A stretch of 12,003 bases of DNA. It comes from Rikenellaceae bacterium. GTDB lineage: Bacteria > Bacteroidota > Bacteroidia > Bacteroidales > UBA932. Below are positions 1-5,724 of the stretch, one piece after another. How positions within the stretch are numbered: position 1 is the first letter of the stretch; every line of letters starts with the position of its first letter. The notes under the pieces are model-generated. The model was not told where the DNA came from, did no database searches, and saw only the letters and a list, made by a program, of their open reading frames with translations. The stretch lies in NCBI GenBank assembly GCA_900767375.1, contig CAAFYX010000137.1, forward strand, positions 1 to 12,003, written 5' to 3'. The translations under genes and the position numbers were made by a program.

Positions 1-692
1 GAGTCGAGGTCGCCCTTGTTCCACTCGGCGAAGGTCTGATGCATCTCCTCGTTGGTCATTCCGAGGATGTCCTTCATGATGTGGTAGCACTCGCAGATGA
101 GCTGGATGTCACCGTACTCGATGCCGTTGTGGACCATCTTCACGAAATGTCCGGCACCGCCTTCGCCCACCCAGTCGCAGCACGGGGAGCCGTCGGCGAC
201 CTTGGCGCAGATACCCTGGAAGATAGGCTTCACGAAAGGCCAGGCTGCAGGAGAGCCGCCGGGCATCATTGAAGGACCCTTGAGGGCGCCTTCCTCGCCG
301 CCGGAAACTCCTGTTCCGATATAGAGGAGGCCCTTGCTCTCGACATATGCCGTGCGGCGTGCAGTGTCAGGGAAATGGGTGTTTCCACCGTCGATGATGA
401 TGTCGCCCGGATCCAGGACAGGGATCAGCTTCTCGATGAAGTCGTCCACCGCAGCGCCCGCCTTCACCATAAGGAAGACCTTGCGCGGAGCCTTGAGGGA
501 GCCGATGAACTCCTCAAGGGAGTGCGCTCCGAAGATGTTCTTTCCCTTTCCGCGGCCTTCCATGAACTTGTCGACCTTCTCGACGGTGCGGTTGAATACG
601 CTTACACGGAAGCCTTTGCTTTCCATATTGAGGACAAGGTTCTCGCCCATTACGGCCAGACCGATAAGTCCGATGTCAGATAATTCTTTCAT
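1..692 (-). CDS. gnd: 6-phosphogluconate dehydrogenase, decarboxylating (C-terminus cut by window edge)
   Basis: Oxidises and decarboxylates 6-phosphogluconate to ribulose 5-phosphate, making NAD(P)H, in the oxidative pentose phosphate pathway in the cytoplasm. Only the first 230 residues are in the window; the full enzyme is usually about 470-490 residues, so the all-helical C-terminal half lies outside. The visible part is the Rossmann cofactor domain and the start of the second domain. It carries the N-terminal GLAVMGENL fingerprint (residues 11-19), the substrate-binding GVSGGEEGA motif (128-136), and GHFVKMVHNGIEYGD (181-195) with the expected catalytic Lys185 and Glu192. The ATG at 692-690 begins right at the expected N-terminus (MKELSDIGLIG). 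It is the last visible gene of a four-gene minus-strand operon, 12 nt after pdxB. No Shine-Dalgarno is seen, as is normal in this phylum. Identity is near certain; cofactor preference cannot be judged here. Confidence 0.97.
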   Translation of the reverse strand, partial: MKELSDIGLIGLAVMGENLVLNMESKGFRVSVFNRTVEKVDKFMEGRGKGKNIFGAHSLEEFIGSLKAPRKVFLMVKAGAAVDDFIEKLIPVLDPGDIIIDGGNTHFPDTARRTAYVESKGLLYIGTGVSGGEEGALKGPSMMPGGSPAAWPFVKPIFQGICAKVADGSPCCDWVGEGGAGHFVKMVHNGIEYGDIQLICECYHIMKDILGMTNEEMHQTFAEWNKGDLD

Positions 693-704
693 AATGTATG
701 TGTT

Positions 705-1832
705 CTATTTTACGTTGAAATCAAGTTTCTTGAGCGCCAGGGCCATTTCTTCAGTACCGCCGATGAGCTTCACCCCGAAGGCGGACGGCTCGCGGCGCAC
801 TGCATAGTCGCCGCGGAGACGCTCGAACGCGCCCAGGTCAGCGCGGAGGGCGTCGCTGTCGCGGCGCACGTCGTACGCGTGGAGCACTGCCTCGGAAACC
901 ACGTCCTGCAGACTCTTCCCTTCTGCGTCAATGTCAAATGCCAATTCCTGCGCTGGCGCAGGGATGCCTTCGGGGCGCCAGCCGCCCAATGGCAGCCCGA
1001 GCTGCGCGGCGATGTAGCGGATGCTCATCGTCGTGCCGTTCGCCTTGCCGTCGGCGCTGTAGCCGGCGATGTGCGGGGTGCTGACATCCAGAAGGTCCAC
1101 AAGCTCCTTGTCCAGGTCGGGCTCCCCTTCCCAGACGTCGAGGACAGCGGCCTTGAGCGCCCCTGCCTTGAGCGTGGCTTTGAGCGCCTTGTTGTCCACG
1201 ACGGGGCCGCGGGAGGAATTGATAAGTATCTGGTCTTTCCTGAGTCCGGCGAGGCGTTTGTCATCGAAAAGATGCCACGTCGCGTCCTCTCCATCCTTGG
1301 TCAGCGGGACGTGGACGGTGATTATGTCGCTTTTTGCTGTCAGTTCATCCAGTGATACGAATCCTTCGGGACCCTCCTTGCGCTGGCGCGGGGGGTCATT
1401 GAGAAGGACTTTCATTCCGTAGGCGCGGCCGACTTCGGCGACCTTGGAGCCGACGTTGCCGACTCCTACTACACCCAAAGTGAGTTTGCTGAGATTCAAT
1501 CCGTGTTTCTGAGCAAGGACCGCGAGGACTGAACCGATGTACTGCTTGACCGACCAGGAGTTGCAGCCGGGAGCGTTGCTCCAGGCTATTCCATTGGCCT
1601 CGCACCAGGCGGTGTCGATGTGGTCGAAGCCTATGGTGGCGGTAGCGATGGCCTTGACCGCGGAGCCTTTGAGGAGGGCTTCGTTGCAGATGGTGCGGGT
1701 GCGGGTGATCAGGGCGTCTGCGTCCTTGACGACCTCCGGGGTCGTGTCCTTGCCCGCCAGATAGACCACTTCTGCGAATGGCTCCAGCGCTCCCTTTATG
1801 AACGGAATCTTATTGTCAATTACTATTTTCAT
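705..1832 (-). CDS. pdxB: Erythronate-4-phosphate dehydrogenase
   Basis: Member of the D-2-hydroxyacid dehydrogenase family. It oxidises 4-phospho-D-erythronate to 2-oxo-3-hydroxy-4-phosphobutanoate, the second step of the DXP-dependent pyridoxal phosphate pathway; cytoplasmic. The 375 residues match the usual PdxB length. Visible features are the Rossmann glycine motif GVGNVG (123-128) and the family catalytic set Arg208 (SSRGP), Glu237 (EGEPD) and His254 (STPHIAG), with Asp232 just before. These positions coincide with those I recall for the E. coli enzyme. After about residue 290 comes the PdxB-type C-terminal dimerisation region, which generic 2-hydroxyacid dehydrogenases lack. The ATG at 1832-1830 follows the stop of the LarA-like gene after only 3 nt, so the two are probably translationally coupled. 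The stop is 12 nt before gnd. A role on another phosphorylated aldonate is possible given the neighbours, but the residues support PdxB. Confidence 0.93.
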   Translation of the reverse strand: MKIVIDNKIPFIKGALEPFAEVVYLAGKDTTPEVVKDADALITRTRTICNEALLKGSAVKAIATATIGFDHIDTAWCEANGIAWSNAPGCNSWSVKQYIGSVLAVLAQKHGLNLSKLTLGVVGVGNVGSKVAEVGRAYGMKVLLNDPPRQRKEGPEGFVSLDELTAKSDIITVHVPLTKDGEDATWHLFDDKRLAGLRKDQILINSSRGPVVDNKALKATLKAGALKAAVLDVWEGEPDLDKELVDLLDVSTPHIAGYSADGKANGTTMSIRYIAAQLGLPLGGWRPEGIPAPAQELAFDIDAEGKSLQDVVSEAVLHAYDVRRDSDALRADLGAFERLRGDYAVRREPSAFGVKLIGGTEEMALALKKLDFNVK

Positions 1833-1835
1833 ATT

Positions 1836-3113
1836 TCAATCATTGAAGCGTGACGGGTGGGCCCAGAGGCCGAGGGCAGGGTTGGAGATGTAATATATCT
1901 CTTCGCCTCCGACGGTGTTCCAGCCGTCCTTGAGGTGGGCTACGTCATATTTTGACATCATTTCGTCCAGGGACGCATAGCCGAAGCCTACGCCTTCGAT
2001 CTCTTCGCGGGTCATTCCCGGACCAGGGCAGTAGGTGATGCTGAAGCGTCCTTCCGACGAGCCGTGGATGAGGTGGGCGGAAGCGCCGAGATTGTCCTGA
2101 AGGTCTTTATTGGCCTTCGTGACCTCGAGGGTGTGAGGCGTGCCCTTGTAGCCGTATTTGCGGATGAGCTTATCGATGGCGGGGTCCTCGCCGAACTCCT
2201 TGAGGGCCGGGGCGAGGATGATGAGCTCCGCGCCGTCGGCGAGGGCCATTCTGGTGCGGTAGACCGCTTTGTTGCCGAGCCAGGTGCTCTTGAACTCGGA
2301 CGGGTCGAGCCAGACGAGGCACTTCTGTATCGGCTTTTCGACCATTATGAAATTGGTCTCAAGCGAGAGGTCAGCGGCTTTCTGGAAGCACTCGAAGTCG
2401 TCGCCGATGAAAAGGCCCTTGAGCTCCATCTGTCCTGTCTCATAGTTCTTTGCAAGGACGGTCTGGATGTATACTATCGGAAGCTGGGGGATGAAATTCT
2501 TGCGCGCGTACTCCATCACATCGCGAACAGGGCTCTTTGCACGGCCCATTATGCGCTCCATTCCGTATGTGGCGCCGAGGTAGTGGCTGCGGTTGATGCC
2601 GGCACTGCCGCCCACTCCGACGAAGATGTTCTTAGTGTAGTTCGCCATTCCGATGACCTCATGAGGAACCACCTGGCCGATGGAGAGGATAAGGTCGAAC
2701 GAGGGGTCGAGAAGGAGCTTGTTCACCTGGGCGGGCCAGGTGAAGTCCAGACGGCCTTCGGAGACCTCGCGGACATACCCGGAAGGCACTTCGCCCACGG
2801 TCACGACGTCGTTCCTCCAGTCGTGGACGCGGAAAAGCGATGCCGGAACGTGGCCGAACATCGCGGATATCTGTTCCGGAGTCATCGGTGTGTGGGTGCC
2901 CAGGGCGGGCATCACGTCGGTGAGCCTTTCGCCGAAATAGTCATAGACCATTTCAGTGATGGGGCCGGCGTACGAGTTCAGACGGGTGAAGTCAGGCGGT
3001 ATGGCCAGAACCCTCTTCCTCGGTCCCATATTGTCAAAAACGCCGGAGAGGGCCGCGCGGACCTCCTCCGGAGTTATATTGTCATTCTTTGAGCCTCTTG
3101 CGTAGTACAGCAT
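1836..3113 (-). CDS. LarA-family (DUF2088) nickel-pincer hydroxyacid racemase/epimerase, substrate unknown
   Basis: Homologue of lactate racemase LarA, which inverts the C2 centre of 2-hydroxyacids by hydride transfer to a nickel-pincer nucleotide bound to a lysine. The 425 residues match LarA length. The catalytic skeleton is visible: phosphate-binding DFTR (41-44), GTHTPMT with His74, PHE with His151, Lys161 exactly 10 residues later (the expected cofactor-attachment lysine), and His177 at +26. The 10 and 26 spacings equal those of His174, Lys184 and His200 in Lactobacillus plantarum LarA as I recall it, so the protein should be active. The family includes enzymes for lactate, malate, phenyllactate, hydroxyglutarate and gluconate/mannonate; motifs alone do not tell which applies. 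It lies 4 nt after a PfkB kinase gene and 3 nt before pdxB, next to gnd, which favours a sugar acid. The cofactor-maturation genes larB, larC and larE are not in the window. Confidence 0.88.
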   Translation of the reverse strand: MLYYARGSKNDNITPEEVRAALSGVFDNMGPRKRVLAIPPDFTRLNSYAGPITEMVYDYFGERLTDVMPALGTHTPMTPEQISAMFGHVPASLFRVHDWRNDVVTVGEVPSGYVREVSEGRLDFTWPAQVNKLLLDPSFDLILSIGQVVPHEVIGMANYTKNIFVGVGGSAGINRSHYLGATYGMERIMGRAKSPVRDVMEYARKNFIPQLPIVYIQTVLAKNYETGQMELKGLFIGDDFECFQKAADLSLETNFIMVEKPIQKCLVWLDPSEFKSTWLGNKAVYRTRMALADGAELIILAPALKEFGEDPAIDKLIRKYGYKGTPHTLEVTKANKDLQDNLGASAHLIHGSSEGRFSITYCPGPGMTREEIEGVGFGYASLDEMMSKYDVAHLKDGWNTVGGEEIYYISNPALGLWAHPSRFND

Positions 3114-3117
3114 AGGT

Positions 3118-4197
3118 TTATCTCTTTACGCGGGCATTGCCCTTCCAGATGCTCCAGACCTGGTCCTCGTCGGCCGGCTGGGCGTAGTCGGTGAGGAAAG
3201 TGGTGGCGAGGGCTCCCGTGGCCCAGCCGAACTGTATCCACTTTTCGCTCTCCCATCCCTTGAGGATGGCGTAGAGCATGCCTCCCACGAAGCCGTCTCC
3301 GCCGCCGATGCGGTCGAGGACGTGGATCTCGCGAGGCTCGACCACCTGCCACTCGTCTCCGGCGAGCATGATGGCGCCCCAGTTGTGGCTGTTGGTATTG
3401 TTCACCTGCCTGAGGGTGGTGGCGAACACTTGCGCTGAAGGGTACTGGGCCTTCACACGACCTATCATGTCCTTGAACCCGTCGATCTTCGCGGCGATGT
3501 CCTTTCCGCCGGCCTCCGGCCCTTCGATGCCGAGGCAGAGCTGGAAGTCCTCCTCGTTGCCGATCAGGACGTCAGCGATGGAACAGATCTCCGAGAAACA
3601 GTCGTGGAGCTCCTGCTCGCGGCCCTCCCAGAAGGAGGCGCGGTAGTTCAGGTCGAAGCTGATGCGGGTGCCGTACTTCTTCGCAGCGCGCGCTATCTCG
3701 AGGCAGAACCTGCTGGTCTGCGGGCTCAATGCCGCGATAAGTCCGGACAGGTGCACGATCTGTACACCCTCCTGACCGAAGATGCGGTCAAGGTCGAAAT
3801 CCTTCACGTCCAGGGTACGGCCGACCTCACCGGCGCGGTCGTTCCAGACGCGCGGGCCGCGTGAGCCGTAGCCGCTGTCCGCGATGTTTATCTGATGTCT
3901 GTAGCCCCACGGGCCGCCCTGCTCCACTTCCGGGCCCTCGAAATCTATTCCGCGGGAACGGAGGTTGGACTTGATGAAAGCGGCGAACGGGCTGCCCTTC
4001 ACGAAGGTGGTGAGGACCTTCACAGGAAGTCCGAGATATGATGATATGCTGGCGACATTGGTTTCGGCGCTGGTGGCCTGCAGATGGAGCAGATCGCTGC
4101 ACTGCACTGGCTGTCCGTTTTCAGGGGTAACGCGGAGGCCCATGCTGGTAGGTACCAGAAGGGCGTACTTGCAACCGCTCTTGAGAGTTAGTTCCAT
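3118..4197 (-). CDS. PfkB/ribokinase-family carbohydrate kinase, 2-keto-3-deoxygluconate kinase-like
   Basis: ATP-dependent kinase for a sugar or sugar acid, cytoplasmic, 359 residues (slightly longer than the usual 300-340). The C-terminal PfkB signature is present as DRIGGGDGFVGG (295-306), with Asp301 the expected catalytic base and the glycines forming the anion hole. FDLNYR (181-186) and GNEED (213-217) resemble the corresponding strands of 2-keto-3-deoxygluconate kinases. The N-terminal signature is divergent: TSAETNVA (42-49) stands where a Gly-Gly pair is usual. A distinctive stretch at 112-126 (SRGPRVWNDRAGEVG) stands where KDG kinases usually have a DRA.SA-like motif. The substrate is therefore uncertain: KDG is one candidate, an unphosphorylated aldonate such as gluconate another. 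The ATG at 4197-4195 is the first gene of the operon, 4 nt before the LarA-like gene, with a candidate promoter just upstream. Confidence 0.86.
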   Translation of the reverse strand: MELTLKSGCKYALLVPTSMGLRVTPENGQPVQCSDLLHLQATSAETNVASISSYLGLPVKVLTTFVKGSPFAAFIKSNLRSRGIDFEGPEVEQGGPWGYRHQINIADSGYGSRGPRVWNDRAGEVGRTLDVKDFDLDRIFGQEGVQIVHLSGLIAALSPQTSRFCLEIARAAKKYGTRISFDLNYRASFWEGREQELHDCFSEICSIADVLIGNEEDFQLCLGIEGPEAGGKDIAAKIDGFKDMIGRVKAQYPSAQVFATTLRQVNNTNSHNWGAIMLAGDEWQVVEPREIHVLDRIGGGDGFVGGMLYAILKGWESEKWIQFGWATGALATTFLTDYAQPADEDQVWSIWKGNARVKR

Positions 4198-4223
4198 ATG
4201 AGATGTTCTTTGTTTATATTAAG

Positions 4224-4231
4224 CAAAAGTA
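4224..4231 (-). promoter_or_regulatory. Candidate -7 box for the kinase/LarA/pdxB/gnd operon
   Basis: Read on the minus strand, TACTTTTG fits the Bacteroidota -7 consensus TAnnTTTG. Transcription would start roughly 5-8 nt downstream, giving a leader of about 20 nt before the kinase ATG at 4197. A second match, TAATTTTG, lies 10 nt upstream at 4234-4241. Neither has a TTTG at the -33 position, so the call rests on the -7 box and its location in the divergent spacer. Confidence 0.45.
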
Positions 4232-4254
4232 ATCAAAATTACCGAAAAACCCCT

Positions 4255-4262
4255 TATCTTTA
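4255..4262 (+). promoter_or_regulatory. Weak candidate -7 box for the CE15 esterase gene
   Basis: TATCTTTA matches TAnnTTTG except for the last base, and lies 25 nt before the ATG at 4288, a plausible distance. No TTTG is found at -33. If real, it shares the 90-nt spacer (4198-4287) with the oppositely directed operon promoter. Confidence 0.25.
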
Positions 4263-4287
4263 TGCCACATAATTAACGACACTTGAT

Positions 4288-5661
4288 ATGAAGAACACCC
4301 TGACCTTCCTCGCAGCCTGCATCCTCTCGGCTGCTCTCTCCCAGGGACAGGCCGGTGCGCAGATGCCCGGTTTCCCGCGGATGAACATGGACAGCCTCAA
4401 CGCGCTGACCGCCAATGACCACGCCAATATGATGGGCCAGCTCGGTCTCACCTCCGTCAGACCGGGGCGCGACGGCTACTCCACCGACCCGGCCATCGGA
4501 GCGAACTACAACCAGTACATCGCCAACCCTTACCCAGTATACCCGGAGCTCCTCACCACCTTCGACGGTAAGCCGGTAAAGAACGCGAAGACCTGGATGA
4601 AGGTCAGACGCCCGGAACTTATCAAGGCCTACGAGGACGAAGTCTACGGCCATATCCCGGCCAATGTCCCTGACGTTACCTGGAAAGTGGTGAAGGAAGA
4701 GAAAGTGATGATGGGAGAGATACCTTGCATCTCCAGGGACCTTGCAGGAGTAGTCGACAACTCCTCCTGCCCTGAGATCAGCGTAACCATAGAAGCCAAT
4801 ATCGTCTGGCCAGAGAGCGCCGGAAACAACCTCCCTGTAATCGTGGAATACGGTTTCGGCCGTATGATGGGCAATTTCTCCATGCCGGGGATGCCGAAGC
4901 GCAAGTCCTTCCAGGAGCAGGTGGTGGAGCGCGGCTGGGCCGCTGCGACCATTGTCCCGACCTCCTACCAGGCGGACGGCGGCCACGGCCTGAGGCGCGG
5001 TATCATCGGCCTCTGCAACAAGGGCGACTACCGCAAGCCTTCGGACTGGGGCACCCTTCGCGCCTGGGGCTGGGGCACCTCCAGACTGCTCGACTATTTC
5101 GAGGGCGAGGCCAAGTTTGACGCCACCAAGGTCGCCATCGAGGGCAATTCCCGCTACGGCAAGACCGCTCTCGTGACCGGCGTCTTCGACGAGAGGATCG
5201 CCGCGGTCTTCGCCTCATCGTCAGGCAAGGGCGGAGCCGCTCCTTGGAGAAGATACTGCGGAGAAGCGCTCGAGAACCTCACCTCCGACGGAGAGTACCA
5301 CTGGATGGCGGGCAATTTCATCAAATACGGCAGCGACCCGTTGACCGCCGATGACCTCCCGGTCGAGCAGCACGAGCTCATCGCCCTGATGGCTCCGAGG
5401 CTCGTCCTTATCTCCGCCGGCCAGCCGGGAGCCGATCAGTGGCAGGACCTCATCGGAATGTTCATGGCGGCGTACAAGGCTTCACCGGCCTTCGAGCTCT
5501 TCGGAGACCCTGGAATCAAGAATGAAGTCTTCCCAGGGACCAATGTCGGCGTCGGCGAAGGCGCCATCACCTACAGGATGCACGACGGAGGCCACGAGCC
5601 CGGCCCGAACTGGCCGTACTTCCTCGACCGCTTCGACAAACTCGTCGTAAAAGGGAAATAA
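4288..5661 (+). CDS. Secreted CE15-type glucuronoyl (4-O-methylglucuronoyl) methylesterase
   Basis: Alpha/beta-hydrolase that cleaves esters of (4-O-methyl-)glucuronic acid, such as those linking glucuronoxylan to lignin alcohols. It has 457 residues. Residues 1-24 form a signal peptide, with likely cleavage after AGA24. A possible lipobox LAAC at 8-11 comes too early in the hydrophobic stretch to be convincing. The catalytic domain starts near residue 70. The nucleophile motif is GNSRYGK (286-292) with Ser288 and the Arg typical of CE15. The AWGWG segment (259-263), SGKGGAAPWRR (312-322), a YHW...NF region (337-344) and LIALMAPRLVLI (364-375) also fit the family. The catalytic His is His436 in MHDGGHEPGPNW. 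The catalytic acid was not assigned. It is divergent from the sugar-acid operon and convergent with the receptor operon, with a hairpin 5 nt after its stop. A related esterase specificity, such as acetylxylan, is possible but less likely. Confidence 0.88.
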   Translation: MKNTLTFLAACILSAALSQGQAGAQMPGFPRMNMDSLNALTANDHANMMGQLGLTSVRPGRDGYSTDPAIGANYNQYIANPYPVYPELLTTFDGKPVKNAKTWMKVRRPELIKAYEDEVYGHIPANVPDVTWKVVKEEKVMMGEIPCISRDLAGVVDNSSCPEISVTIEANIVWPESAGNNLPVIVEYGFGRMMGNFSMPGMPKRKSFQEQVVERGWAAATIVPTSYQADGGHGLRRGIIGLCNKGDYRKPSDWGTLRAWGWGTSRLLDYFEGEAKFDATKVAIEGNSRYGKTALVTGVFDERIAAVFASSSGKGGAAPWRRYCGEALENLTSDGEYHWMAGNFIKYGSDPLTADDLPVEQHELIALMAPRLVLISAGQPGADQWQDLIGMFMAAYKASPAFELFGDPGIKNEVFPGTNVGVGEGAITYRMHDGGHEPGPNWPYFLDRFDKLVVKGK

Positions 5662-5665
5662 TTCA

Positions 5666-5713
5666 TTTTTTGACCCTACTTGCATATCACAGCCTGCAAG
5701 TAGGGTCAAAAAA
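5666..5713. repeat. Perfect 19-bp inverted repeat between convergent genes (possible terminator or dispersed palindrome)
   Basis: Arms 5666-5684 and 5695-5713 are exact reverse complements around a 10-nt loop (TATCACAGCC). The core GACCCTACTTGCA/TGCAAGTAGGGTC is flanked by six T on the left and six A on the right. It lies 4 nt after the esterase stop and 11 nt beyond the stop of the opposing gene. In either transcript the order is U-tract, stem, A-tract, opposite to the A-stem-U layout of bidirectional intrinsic terminators. Transcript folding is certain; terminator function is not. It could be a 3'-end stabiliser or a copy of a dispersed palindromic repeat. Confidence 0.8.
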
Positions 5714-5724
5714 TAAAGGAACTG

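Noticed and set aside
2064..3092. 342-codon open frame on the plus strand opposite the LarA-like gene
   Set aside because: It is antisense to a gene with clear catalytic motifs, and its own product shows no recognisable domain.
3074..4102. Alternative minus-strand frames inside the kinase gene
   Set aside because: Their products are Arg/Pro/Gly-rich out-of-frame readings of the kinase, without domains.
4295..4323. Lipobox (LAAC) in the CE15 esterase signal peptide
   Set aside because: The Cys is at residue 11, too early for a normal lipoprotein signal; a type I site after AGA24 fits better.
5685..5694. Classical bidirectional rho-independent terminator between the convergent genes
   Set aside because: The flanking tracts are in the wrong order (T before, A after the stem in both directions), so it is listed as an inverted repeat with uncertain function.
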